The notes: generated by a model not told the origin, from the sequence alone. A stretch of DNA of 13,191 nucleotides from JBEKDJ01 sp050014415 (GCA_050014415.1 JBEKDJ010000273.1:1-13191), one strand, 5' to 3'; positions 1-6,473 are shown, counted from the stretch's first letter. Translations and numbers: made by a program.

Positions 1-266
1 CGTGCCGCCTCACGGGTAAGTTCTTTGTTGGCCTCAACGAGGGTGATTGGGAAAGTCTCTATAAGTTGCTCAATCTCTTTAGCTTTCTGATCCCCGAATC
101 GCCTTGTTATTTGGTAATAAACTTCGCCCCAGTTAATAATGCACATTAAGAGGCGTTTTGAGGACTCAACGGCTTTCTCGAAGAGTACAATTATTTTTTT
201 ATATCCTGGTTCCTGCTCAAGGTAACATAGGAGCGCCCAGCTATCGAGGACTTTTGCGGCGGTCAA
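1..266 (-). CDS. VapC-like PIN-domain toxin, partial (C-terminus off the window)
   Basis: Likely the toxin of a type II toxin-antitoxin pair; PIN-domain VapC proteins are Mg2+-dependent RNases. The first 88 residues are visible. They open with the PIN signature KVLDSWALLCYL, which supplies the first acidic metal ligand (D8), and continue with a second conserved block INWGEVYYQITRRFG containing E48. The remaining acidic residues and the end of the domain lie beyond position 1. The start chosen is TTG at 264-266, because AGGAGG stands 6 bases upstream and the PIN fold normally begins just before this KVLDS strand; no ATG fits. The start lies inside the antitoxin gene, giving a 26-base overlap in a different frame that implies translational coupling. 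The same promoter drives both genes. The family assignment is secure; the RNA target cannot be told from sequence. Confidence 0.82.
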   Translation of the reverse strand, partial: MTAAKVLDSWALLCYLEQEPGYKKIIVLFEKAVESSKRLLMCIINWGEVYYQITRRFGDQKAKEIEQLIETFPITLVEANKELTREAA

Positions 267-501
267 TTGTCTCCTCCTCTCGCTTAAAATCCTCTGCTCG
301 GGTTTTTTCTAATGCCTTAACAAGCCTTCCTCCCTTGAGGATACCGCTCATCTTCTGAAAGTATTCTTTGTTTAATGGCCGAAGGATAATTTCCCCTTTT
401 TGCTCTTCAACATAGAACTTGGTTCCCTTCTTGATTCCCAGACGATGCCTAATCTTTGCTGGAATAACGACCTGCCCTTTGATAGTCACTGCTGTCTCCA
501 T
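241..501 (-). CDS. AbrB/MazE-type antitoxin (VapB-like)
   Basis: An 86-residue antitoxin with an N-terminal SpoVT/AbrB swapped-hairpin DNA-binding domain (about residues 1-46). The signature is VTIKGQVVIPAKIRHRLGIKKGTKF followed by IILRPL, the standard form of this fold. The charged C-terminal half (about residues 47-86, rich in K, R and E) is where such proteins wrap around and block their PIN toxin. The ATG is preceded by AGGAGG with a 5-base gap. The gene overlaps the downstream PIN toxin by 26 bases, the usual antitoxin-first order. Antitoxins of this type normally repress their own promoter, so the AT-rich DNA just upstream of the start is the expected operator; this is inference from the family. 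Nothing in the reading frame suggests damage. Confidence 0.88.
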   Translation of the reverse strand: METAVTIKGQVVIPAKIRHRLGIKKGTKFYVEEQKGEIILRPLNKEYFQKMSGILKGGRLVKALEKTRAEDFKREEETIDRRKSPR

Positions 502-529
502 AGAGTCCTCCTGTACAACTTCTTATGAA

Positions 530-558
530 TGTATATCATGATAATGGAAGTAAGTCAA
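530..558 (-). promoter_or_regulatory. Sigma70-type promoter of the toxin-antitoxin pair
   Basis: Read on the minus strand, TTGACT (558-553) and TATACA (535-530) are separated by exactly 17 bases, close to the sigma70 consensus. The expected transcription start is roughly 20 bases before the antitoxin RBS. The sequence between is AT-rich and contains short palindromic stretches (TATATCATGATA) where the AbrB-type antitoxin could bind. It is a sequence match only. Confidence 0.6.
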
Positions 559-579
559 GATTAATTTCGTAATAAAGAT

Positions 580-836
580 GTGACCGCCAGAGACTTGGAG
601 ATTTCGAAGCGACGCAAAGCCGATCTTCGGTATGCCCTCTTTCAAGCGGCCCTGGTTGCCTCGATGAGGAATCAGGATTTTATGCGCTACTATACGAGAA
701 AGCTTCATGGTCGAGAGAGAGAAAAAGGGATTCACATGAAGCTGCGGGGAAGCTATCAGCCAAAATGCTTCTGATCGCCTGGACTCTGATGAAGAAAAAA
801 GAAGCGTTTGATCCGGCTTATCTAAAGGCCGAATAG
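580..836 (+). pseudogene. IS110-family transposase, frameshifted C-terminal fragment
   Basis: Remnant of about 85 codons of the C-terminal Transposase_20 domain of an IS110/IS116/IS902-type DEDD transposase. The first frame (580 to about 749) reads ISKRRKADLRYALFQAALVA, then MRNQDFMRYYTRKLHGRE. This matches the family pattern of a Lys/Arg-rich turn, LRxALxQAAxVA helix and FYxRL segment. The protein then continues in another frame (about 750-836) as KLSAKMLLIAWTLMKKKEAFDP, the expected end of the domain (usually ...KLLxIAxxMLKxxExYDP), stopping at TAG 834-836. One base appears to be missing around 748-752. The N-terminal RuvC-like catalytic domain is absent, so this is a dead fragment. It sits directly against the promoter of the toxin-antitoxin pair, so its left junction is a deletion or rearrangement point. 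Confidence 0.75.
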
Positions 837-1369
837 AAAGTATTTCGTTTTCGACGAGAGAAGCCCGAGCACCAATGTAGAGGCCGTGAAGGACCTCTTG
901 GGGACAATCCAGGGCCTCTCGCTGAACTCTGGAATCTGGATAAGGAATGATAGATAGCCACCAGGGTGTGGCACACCGGATAATGATAACGCTAAGATTC
1001 AGAGTTCGTCGTGAGCGAGGGATTCGTCGAAACAAGAAAGAATCCATGAGCGGATTCAGAAGGAGAGGTGTTCCGAAAAAGAAGACTTGTTTTCAACTCG
1101 TTGTTTTTAAAGATTTCATATTTTCTTAATTTTTCTCTTGACAAGAACAATATAGGGTGCCCCATTCGTCCATTCTAAGATAAGAACTCATCCAAATCAT
1201 TCCAGCGGGTGGCGAAAACACCACCGCTGAATTCTATCGATAGGTCAGTGCTTCGCGTTGCCGTATCGGGTGCGGTTCGAGCGGACAGGCCCCCTTCGTG
1301 TCAAACAATGAGGACATCCTGTATTGGTCCTGCCAGGAGGGAAAACGAGAAAATATCATCTTTATTCGA
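837..1369. other. Gene-poor stretch after the IS110 remnant
   Basis: No convincing gene in about 530 bases. Short open frames exist on both strands but none has a recognisable domain or a good ribosome binding site. The left part holds a long imperfect inverted repeat (listed separately). Around 1078-1135 the DNA is very AT-rich. A TTGACA at 1138-1143 has no acceptable -10 box at a normal distance. From about 1200 to 1369 nothing is recognised. The region is best read as decayed insertion-sequence and spacer DNA. Confidence 0.5.
915..1021. repeat. Long imperfect inverted repeat beyond the IS110 transposase remnant
   Basis: The left arm, GAACTCTGGAATCT (924-937), pairs with AGATTCAGAGTTC (995-1007) with a single bulged base. 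The pairing resumes outside with CTCTCGCT against AGCGAGG. A smaller hairpin, GGTGT-GGC-ACACC (965-977), lies inside the loop. The whole could fold as a branched RNA or mark an insertion-sequence end. Some IS110/IS1111 elements encode a structured bridge RNA next to the transposase gene, so that is one possible origin; the sequence alone cannot prove it. Confidence 0.4.
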
Positions 1370-2134
1370 TCAAGATTGGGCCACTGCTGAATTGGCATGA
1401 GTGACTCGTTCTAAAAATTCTCTTGCCAATCTTTTCCCTGTCACTGTCTTAAAATTCCTTCCAATGATTTCTTCTATCTTTTCCGGATTCTTAGAAAGTC
1501 CGTTCTCTTCCATGTTGACCAGCCAATCTGCCTCGTAGAGGATTTGGAAATTGACCGTCTCTTTCTCTCTCGGGTGGTGATGGTGTCCAATAATATCACA
1601 GATCTCATTCACGATTCCCCTCTGGACATTCAGTCTATCTAGGATGTTTCTTGCAATGTCTGGCCCCAGCTTCTCCTGATCTTCGGCAGTTGCACTTCCA
1701 TATTTCTCTTCCGCGTCCTTAATCCCAATATCATGAAGATAGGCAGCCCCAAGAACGATGAGGGGATGACCGCCTTCTATCTTTAGCATCTCCTCCGCGA
1801 GTTTGGCTACCTTGAGGGCGTGGCTTACACGCTTCATATCCGTGCCGAAATATCTCTTCATTTCAGAGGAGATCCTCTCCCTCAACCGGCTATTCTTCTC
1901 TTCCTTTTGCCTCGCTTTCATCTCTTCCGGTAATCCTTCAATGCAGCTATCCCCATAAGAACACCACTCGGCACATCCGAAATTGATCTTTGGGTTGACC
2001 ATTTCATGACCGCACCGACATTTTCTCTTCACGTCAAATTTGAAGAACTCCACTTGATAACCACATTTTGGACACGAAATTTCAAAAACATCGTCAGGCT
2101 TCCAGAACATCGGATCTTGACCGGGACATCTCAT
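1370..2134 (-). CDS. Zinc-ribbon plus HD-domain phosphohydrolase
   Basis: A 254-residue soluble protein with two parts. The N-terminal 65 residues are cysteine-rich: CPKC (21-24) with CRC (39-41) make a zinc ribbon, and three further cysteines (54, 58, 64) follow. From about residue 95 comes an HD domain with the metal ligands in order: H105 in RVSHALKVAKLAEEM, the H134-D135 pair in AAYLHDIGIKD, a histidine run 184-187 in IIGHHHHPRE, and D203 in YEADWLVN. HD proteins of this HDIG type are metal-dependent phosphohydrolases acting on nucleotides or signalling molecules; the substrate here is unknown. ATG is preceded by AGGAGG with a 10-base gap. It is transcribed alone, away from the plus-strand genes. 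The N-terminal cysteines could bind zinc or a metal cluster, which would be unusual for a simple phosphohydrolase. Confidence 0.85.
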   Translation of the reverse strand: MRCPGQDPMFWKPDDVFEISCPKCGYQVEFFKFDVKRKCRCGHEMVNPKINFGCAEWCSYGDSCIEGLPEEMKARQKEEKNSRLRERISSEMKRYFGTDMKRVSHALKVAKLAEEMLKIEGGHPLIVLGAAYLHDIGIKDAEEKYGSATAEDQEKLGPDIARNILDRLNVQRGIVNEICDIIGHHHHPREKETVNFQILYEADWLVNMEENGLSKNPEKIEEIIGRNFKTVTGKRLAREFLERVTHANSAVAQS

Positions 2135-2184
2135 CTTCTCTATACCTCCTCGTCTCTTTATTCCTAATTCTTTTATAACAATCT

Positions 2185-2213
2185 ATTGAAGGATTAGCCT
2201 TGACTTAAGTCAA
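2185..2213 (-). promoter_or_regulatory. Putative promoter of the HD-domain gene with overlapping palindromic operator
   Basis: On the minus strand TTGACT (2213-2208) and TTCAAT (2190-2185) are 17 bases apart, a perfect -35 start with a moderate -10 (4 of 6). The -35 is embedded in the perfect 14-base palindrome TTGACTTAAGTCAA (2200-2213), a typical shape for a dimeric repressor site that would block RNA polymerase. The regulator is not identified. Confidence 0.4.
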
Positions 2214-2230
2214 AGTGGATGGGAAGAGAG

Positions 2231-2517
2231 CGGGGACTTTATTTACACCAAGTTTGGATTGTGATAGGATGCTATGATGTCACGACAGGCGAGATTGGAT
2301 GCAGGCGGAACGCTTCATCATGAAGTCAGAGGAAGGGGGTGTCAGAGGTCAGGGCAAAGATCGCATGGTTATTGGTCCGGGAGATGGGGATCTCAATGGC
2401 CGAGATAGCAAGGCGGCTGGGGGTGGGGACACCAGCCATTTCGATAGCGACAAGGAGGAAATGCTTTGGCAGTGACCGATGCTAACTGTGATAATTAGGA
2501 GCAACGTGCCGTCCCCG
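2231..2517 (+). mobile_element. Miniature REP-associated (RAYT/IS200-like) element, internally deleted
   Basis: About 287 bases bounded by short inverted ends, CGGGGAC (2231-2237) and GTCCCCG (2511-2517). Such GGGGAC/GTCCCC borders are common around Y1-type REP transposase genes in Desulfobacterota (recalled from family knowledge). Inside lies the start and the end of one transposase gene with the catalytic middle missing (see the pseudogene entry). The element sits between the HD-domain promoter and the short-chain dehydrogenase gene. It has no intact transposase, so any movement would have needed a full copy elsewhere in the genome. Confidence 0.6.
2277..2485 (+). pseudogene. REP-associated tyrosine (Y1) transposase, N- and C-termini only
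   Basis: The ATG at 2277 opens MSRQARLDAGGTLHHEVRGRG, the characteristic beginning of TnpA_REP proteins (usually MxRxARLDxPGxLHHVxxRG). The catalytic HUH and tyrosine segments that should follow, over a hundred residues, are absent. From about 2339, in a different frame, comes VSEVRAKIAWLLVREMGISM then AEIARRLGVGTPAISIATRR, the C-terminal DnaA-like helix-turn-helix that ends these transposases, with stop TAA at 2483-2485. N- and C-terminal pieces in correct order with a clean gap between them indicate one internal deletion, not two insertions. A second shift may exist near 2455, since the next frame reads EEMLWQ-stop. Full proteins of this family are roughly 200-300 residues. Confidence 0.72.
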
Positions 2518-2563
2518 ATTTACGGAACTGGCAATTGAATGTTTGTCATCTCGGGAGGAGAAG

Positions 2564-3370
2564 ATGGCTTCGCTAAATGGAAAACATGTACTGCTAACCG
2601 GCGGGTCTCGAGGCGTCGGCCCTGTAATCGCCAAGGCCTTGGCAGAGCGAGGAGCTCATATTGCCCTCGCCGCACATTCTGAAGAGGGATTGCGTAGTGT
2701 AATCAACTCATTGAGCAAATATAAGGTACAGACGCTAGCCGTGCCGGTGGATCTTGCCCAAGCAACTCATCAGAATAAACTCATCTCTACCGTTCTAGAG
2801 AAATTTGGCACGATCGATATTCTCGTCAACAATGCGGGACTGGAGACAGAAGGGGCTTATACAGGCCTGCCTTGGGCAGCGATTCGCGAGACTATAGAAG
2901 TGAATCTTGTAGCACCCATGGCTCTGACACATCTGGTGCTATCCCACATGTTGAATCAGAAGAGTGGGCCTATTGTTAATATTGCTTCAACAGGTGCGAA
3001 GAGCGGTGCTCCCTATGCAGCAACGTACTGTGGTACTAAAGCAGGCTTGGCTGAGTGGACGCGCGGGCTGCGTTTGGAGTTGGCAGGGACAGGGGTCCAT
3101 TTTTCTACGATTTTTCCAGGCTACGTCACGGACGTTGGAATGTTTGCGAGATTCAACATGACGCCGCCATGGATGGTCGGATCTTGCACCCCTTCCCAGG
3201 TCGCCGAAGCAGTCATTAGAGCGATAGAGAGAGAAAGATTGGAAGTGATTGTCAACTCCCGTCCAGCACGTCTTGTATTTATGCTGAGTGAATTATCCTC
3301 TTCGTTGGGGGATTGGATGATGCGTAAATTGGGCGCAGTGGACTTTCAGCGAAGAAAAGTGGGGCTGTGA
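2564..3370 (+). CDS. Short-chain dehydrogenase/reductase (SDR family)
   Basis: A 268-residue classical SDR, an NAD(P)-dependent oxidoreductase of the cytoplasm. The Rossmann nucleotide site TGGSRGVG is at 12-19 (TGxxxGxG), NNAG at 89-92, the catalytic serine is S142 in NIASTGAKSGAPYAATY, and the catalytic pair is Y155-CGT-K159. PG at 185-186 follows, as in the family. ATG at 2564 is preferred over the in-frame TTG at 2543 because GGGAGGAG (2553-2560) sits just before it and the conserved fold starts at GKHVLLTGG. S13-type residues after TGG and no acidic residue at the end of strand 2 (LAAHSEE) suggest NADP preference, which is inference. The C-terminal 35 residues are longer and less conserved than in minimal SDRs. 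The substrate is not deducible, and the neighbours give no pathway clue. Confidence 0.93.
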   Translation: MASLNGKHVLLTGGSRGVGPVIAKALAERGAHIALAAHSEEGLRSVINSLSKYKVQTLAVPVDLAQATHQNKLISTVLEKFGTIDILVNNAGLETEGAYTGLPWAAIRETIEVNLVAPMALTHLVLSHMLNQKSGPIVNIASTGAKSGAPYAATYCGTKAGLAEWTRGLRLELAGTGVHFSTIFPGYVTDVGMFARFNMTPPWMVGSCTPSQVAEAVIRAIERERLEVIVNSRPARLVFMLSELSSSLGDWMMRKLGAVDFQRRKVGL

Positions 3371-3400
3371 GTGTGGTAGGAGCAATAGCGCCCAACATCC

Positions 3401-3456
3401 CAGCAGATAGATAATAGCCGCTGCTGATTTTAGCTTTTAGGCCCCACAACTGGGCC
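3401..3456 (+). terminator. Weak hairpins between the SDR and CPBP genes
   Basis: CAGCAG (3401-3406) can pair with CTGCTG (3421-3426), followed by ATTTTAGCTTTT, a weak terminator shape with a large loop. Immediately after, GGCCC-CACAACT-GGGCC (3440-3456) forms a 5-base-pair stem ending four bases before the next ATG, where it could hide the translation start. Neither is a canonical rho-independent terminator. Confidence 0.3.
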
Positions 3457-3459
3457 GAT

Positions 3460-4153
3460 ATGGACCAAGCAGTAGTGACATCAGAGACACGGCGCGCCAG
3501 CGCGGCTGAGCCATTTGTAGTCTCCGCGGTCGTCTTTCTCTTCGCTGCCTTCCCTCTGCTGCCTGAGACCCGGGTGATTGCGGTTGGGATCACGGCAGTA
3601 GCATTGACCATTCTTGCCTGGTTTCGACGCTGGCGTGCGGTTGTTTCTGTTGGCGTGTTTACGACTGTGTGCCTCCTCTTGGTATGGTTTGGAGTGCGTT
3701 TCTCCCAGGTCTGGCTTGCGGCTGGCCTTGGAGGTTACTTTGCGATCGCAGAGATCACTCCATGGATGCGAGGTAGTCATAGCTGGTTACGGGTCGGTTC
3801 ATTCGGTCGAGCCAGAATGGAGTACGGGGTATCTCATTGTGGGCGGGCTGTTCTTCTCCATGGTAAATGCTGCTGTTGAGGAGGGTGCATACCGTGGCGT
3901 GATCATGCACGCCCTTGATAGCTCGCTGGGATCTGGAACACCGTCGCTCGTTTTTCAGGCTATAGCCTTCGGAACGCTTCACATCAACGGCTTTCCTCGT
4001 GGGTGGTTGGGGGTTGTTCTTGCGTCCATATTCGGAGTACTCATGGGTCTAGTGCACCGACAAGCCAACGGAATGCTTGCCCCATGGATAACACACGTAT
4101 TTGTCGACATTGTGGTCGTGGGTATCATTTTGATGTTCGCACATGCAGCCTAA
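3460..4153 (+). pseudogene. CPBP-family intramembrane metalloprotease, frameshifted
   Basis: Two overlapping frames together make one CPBP (CAAX protease/bacteriocin-processing, ABI) membrane protein of about 230 residues. The first frame (3460 to about 3790) gives several hydrophobic helices (e.g. VSAVVFLFAAFPLL, AVGITAVALTILAWF, VWLAAGLGGYFAI). The second, shifted by +1, carries the catalytic motifs: EEGAYRG (EExxxR) and FGTLHINGF (FxxxH), then a further helix and APWITHVFVDI, stopping at TAA 4151-4153. The total length, 694 bases, is one more than a multiple of three, consistent with a single extra base at about 3780-3810. Family members cleave within the membrane or have lost activity and act in immunity or maturation. 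All active-site residues survive, so either the mutation is recent, a sequencing error is present, or programmed shifting occurs. The proposed ATG has no good RBS. Confidence 0.72.
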
Positions 4154-4425
4154 CCGATAGGGACAATGCGTTGGAGGGAAACGGCTATAGCTTCATCGAA
4201 ATGATGAGATCGACGAGCACGTGGACTGGCGACGAAAACGTTGGCAATATGTCGCTTATGCCCCGTCCTCCCGGAACACGTTGTAATCAACCTTGCGTCG
4301 GCGATGAGCTCGGGCGCTGGTTCCAACTCGAACGGCACAGTCCCGTGCCCTCGGTTCAAGGCCGGGGTTGGGCGCATGAGGCACGAAACGCATGAGCGCG
4401 GCATTCATGCGGCTCCTTGCACAAG
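4154..4425. other. Stretch without a recognised gene between CPBP gene and methyltransferase tail
   Basis: About 270 bases, relatively GC-rich compared with its flanks. Open frames occur on both strands but none gives a known domain. A near-duplication of the string CGCATGAG occurs at about 4373 and 4389 (GCGCATGAGGC, CGCATGAGCGC). It is probably decayed sequence belonging to the lost 5' part of the methyltransferase gene or an inserted cassette spacer. Confidence 0.35.
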
Positions 4426-4564
4426 CTGGATGTCAAGAAAAGGTGATGTACGGGTTTATTCGGAATCAGAAGTCTGTAACCTACTTGAGAGCCGGGGTTT
4501 CACGAGGATACACTGGGTCTTGATTAGTAAAAGAGCTTATTTTGTGACCGCGATGGCAGACTGA
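4426..4564 (+). pseudogene. C-terminal tail of a SAM-dependent methyltransferase
   Basis: The frame ending at TGA 4562-4564 reads GDVRVYSESEVCNLLESRGF then TRIHWVLISKRAYFVTAMAD. This is the usual end of class I small-molecule methyltransferases, where ...vryyskeEvkxLLexaGFtxv... is followed by a strand and ...fxvxAxK. The nucleotide-binding first half (GxGxG motif) is missing upstream: the preceding 270 bases have no matching protein in any frame. It is therefore a truncated remnant, unless a very short protein starts at the ATG near 4430 with no visible RBS. Identification rests on this tail motif only, so moderate confidence. The intact methyltransferase at 5533-6306 is not an obvious close copy of it. 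Confidence 0.45.
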
Positions 4565-4628
4565 GTTATTGAGAGGATAATGTACAGCTCAAGGTTCAGG
4601 TATATAATGATAGCTGTGCCTGACCCGG

Positions 4629-4649
4629 CAACGGGGTTGCCAGGGGAGA
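4629..4649 (+). repeat. Hairpin upstream of the second CPBP-like gene
   Basis: GGCAAC-GGG-GTTGCC forms a tight 6-base-pair stem, extendable by CC/GG with one bulge. It has no T-tract, so it is more likely a structure in the leader of the next gene or spacer palindrome than a terminator. Confidence 0.35.
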
Positions 4650-4701
4650 AATCGGCGGTCATTAACCGGCAACAATCAAGCAAAACTGTGAGACGTTCAC
4701 A

Positions 4702-5433
4702 ATGAGAACGACACTGCCTAAACTGTTTCGGTGGCAGCCATCTCGGCAGACCTTTATTGCCATGATTGCTGGGGTGGTTGTCCTTGGCTTGTCGATGTTG
4801 ATGATACCTGTCGAGAACTGGCCTTGGCTCAGAATCATCATCCGGGATATTGGTCAGATATTCCTTGTTGGTATTCTATTTCCGTTGCTATACGTTCATC
4901 GTTCTGGCGAGGGCTTTGCCCGCCTCGGCTTGAGTTTCAGAAAGTGGTACCTCTTTCTTCCTATCAACTTTGTCCTGGGAGTGTTGCTGTTACTTCAGTT
5001 TCTGTCCAAGAGCCCACCCCCGACTGGCTTTCGTTTAGACGCACCAACACTTTGGAAAACGGCCTATATCATGTTAGCTCTCTTTTTTGAGTTGCTGTTC
5101 TTCTATGCTTTTCTCAGAAGCTTGTTCGAGAAGGCCTTTGGTATCGTACCTGGAATTGTCTTGGCGGCTTTGTTCTATGCTTTCCATCACGCGGGATTTC
5201 AACCAGAATTTGGTAAGTTGTTTTTCGTGGGAGTGTTATACGCGGCTGTTTATCGTTTGGGAAACAGTGCGTTATTGATCTATCCGTTCTTCCTGGGAGT
5301 TGGTGGGGCTTACGACGTCCTTATCCAGTCGCAAGTCGTCTCACCGATTCTGTTTCCTGAAATACGTACTCTATATTTGGCGGTTCTTATCTTAGCAGTA
5401 GTGGCATGGACGTGGAAAAAGGCCAAGGCCTAG
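4702..5433 (+). CDS. CPBP-like integral membrane protein with an altered protease motif
   Basis: A 243-residue polytopic membrane protein with about seven hydrophobic segments (approximate positions 18-36, 50-64, 84-100, 120-137, 148-161, 172-200, 222-237). Topology and motifs match the CPBP/CAAX-protease superfamily. Motif 1, normally EExxxR, is FELLFFYAFLR at 129-139: one glutamate (E130) remains, and the arginine position is tyrosine, although R139 lies close by. Motif 2 is retained as FYAFHHAGF (H162, H163). A later segment PFFLGVGGAYDVL resembles the third conserved block. It could be an active variant or a pseudo-protease. The ATG at 4702 lies just after a GTTCACA leader without a clear RBS, and an upstream hairpin lies at 4629-4649. 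It is the second CPBP-type gene within 1.3 kb, but the two proteins look only distantly related. Confidence 0.75.
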   Translation: MRTTLPKLFRWQPSRQTFIAMIAGVVVLGLSMLMIPVENWPWLRIIIRDIGQIFLVGILFPLLYVHRSGEGFARLGLSFRKWYLFLPINFVLGVLLLLQFLSKSPPPTGFRLDAPTLWKTAYIMLALFFELLFFYAFLRSLFEKAFGIVPGIVLAALFYAFHHAGFQPEFGKLFFVGVLYAAVYRLGNSALLIYPFFLGVGGAYDVLIQSQVVSPILFPEIRTLYLAVLILAVVAWTWKKAKA

Positions 5434-5458
5434 AATTCATCTTGCGAAGGCATTTGCC

Positions 5459-5504
5459 GCTTAACACTCATCCAGCGGACGGCTGATTTTAATTGTTGGC
5501 CTGC
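5459..5504 (+). repeat. attC-like repeat copy after the second CPBP-like gene
   Basis: Begins with GCTTAAC (5459-5465), which fits the RYYYAAC core of attC sites, followed by CATCCAGCGGAC (5469-5480) and GGCTGAT. A CATnCAgCsGAC block after TAAC recurs at 6319 and 9508. The closing GTTGGCC (5494-5500) does not match GTTRRRY fully. It starts 26 bases after the preceding stop codon. Confidence 0.3.
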
Positions 5505-5532
5505 CACTTCGCGAGAAGAGGGAGTGTGAGAT

Positions 5533-6306
5533 ATGCCAAGACATAAACCCAGTATTGCTCAAAATATCGAGAGTGCCCGGAAGAGCTTTGAGAGAGATTT
5601 GCTTACATCCAGCTACGCTCAAATCATCTCGGATGAAGCGCATCTTGCCAATATCATCAGGCATTGCGATCTCATTTCAAGCAAGACTTACTTGGATATA
5701 GGAACAGGTAGTGGCTACATTGCTTTTGAGTTGGCGCGCCGCGACCCAAGCATATTTGTCATCGGGGTGGATATTGTAGAACCAGTGATTGCGGCCAACA
5801 ATCAGAAAGCCCGGGTGGAACACCATTCACGGCTGAATTTCGTAGGGTTTGGTGGTACAACTCTGCCCTTTGAAGATAGAGCGTTTGGTGGAGTATTAAG
5901 CCGCTATGCTTTTCATCATTTTCCATTACCTGACCTGTCAACCCGCGAGATTTATCGCATTCTGGAACCCCAGGGGTTCTGTATTATTTCTGATCCTATT
6001 GCGGACATTCGGGACGATATGGATTTTGTCAATCAATTTGGTGCGTTGAGGAATGACGGACATATTTGTTATTATGGGGAAGCAAGGTTGATAGAGTTGT
6101 TTGAGAAGGCGGGATTACGGGTGGATACGAAGTTCTACAGCACGATTACGTTTCCACGCGAGTTCAACGAGTATTATGAGAAATTGCTACGAAAAACTCC
6201 ACAAGCGTTGTTAGATGTTTACCAAGTCAGTCAGGTGGGGGAAAAAGTACATATCACTCTACAAGTGTTGAATATTTGTTTCAGAAAAGCAGCCTCAGTA
6301 GTGTGA
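5533..6306 (+). CDS. Class I SAM-dependent methyltransferase
   Basis: A 257-residue cytoplasmic methyltransferase. Motif I is YLDIGTGSGYIAFELAR (53-69), the glycine loop that holds S-adenosylmethionine. The acidic end of strand 2 is D80 in VIGVDIVEPVI. FGGTTLPFEDRAFGGVLSRYAFHHF (about 106-130) is motif III/post-I of the Methyltransf_11/25 type, with YRILEPQGFCIISDP as motif IV-V. These features indicate a small-molecule, lipid or quinone-type transferase rather than a DNA or RNA modifier. Substrate unknown. A GAGGGAG RBS precedes the ATG by 9 bases. The C-terminal 100 residues carry the variable substrate cap. The gene is isolated, with a repeat-like sequence on each side. Confidence 0.9.
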   Translation: MPRHKPSIAQNIESARKSFERDLLTSSYAQIISDEAHLANIIRHCDLISSKTYLDIGTGSGYIAFELARRDPSIFVIGVDIVEPVIAANNQKARVEHHSRLNFVGFGGTTLPFEDRAFGGVLSRYAFHHFPLPDLSTREIYRILEPQGFCIISDPIADIRDDMDFVNQFGALRNDGHICYYGEARLIELFEKAGLRVDTKFYSTITFPREFNEYYEKLLRKTPQALLDVYQVSQVGEKVHITLQVLNICFRKAASVV

Positions 6307-6314
6307 GGGATCAC

Positions 6315-6380
6315 AGGATAACAGCCGCATGCACCCGACCCTCCGCGCTTCATTTCGCTCGTGGGCATGCGTGCAGAGTC
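6315..6380 (+). repeat. attC-like repeat copy after the methyltransferase gene
   Basis: TAAC (6319-6322) then GCATGCACCCGACC (6327-6340), about 12 bases after the methyltransferase stop. GTGGGCATGCGTGC (6361-6374) is partly complementary to the first block, giving an imperfect stem with a loop of about 20 bases (CTCCGCGCTTCATTTCGCTC). This is the same TAAC...CATnCAnCsGAC layout as the copies at 5462 and 9508. Confidence 0.35.
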
Positions 6381-6473
6381 AACGTGACGCTTCTCAAAAT
6401 AGGGTTCCAGGTTGACCGCGCTTGCGGGCCTGTGATTGGAGACCTTGGGCCCTGCGGGAAGGGAGGATGAGAA

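Noticed and set aside
1138..1143. TTGACA as a -35 promoter box
   Set aside because: No acceptable -10 hexamer lies 16-18 bases downstream, and no gene follows on that strand.
1209..1400. A 63-codon plus-strand frame before the HD-domain gene
   Set aside because: No RBS, no recognisable domain, and its 3' end runs antisense into the end of the HD-domain gene.
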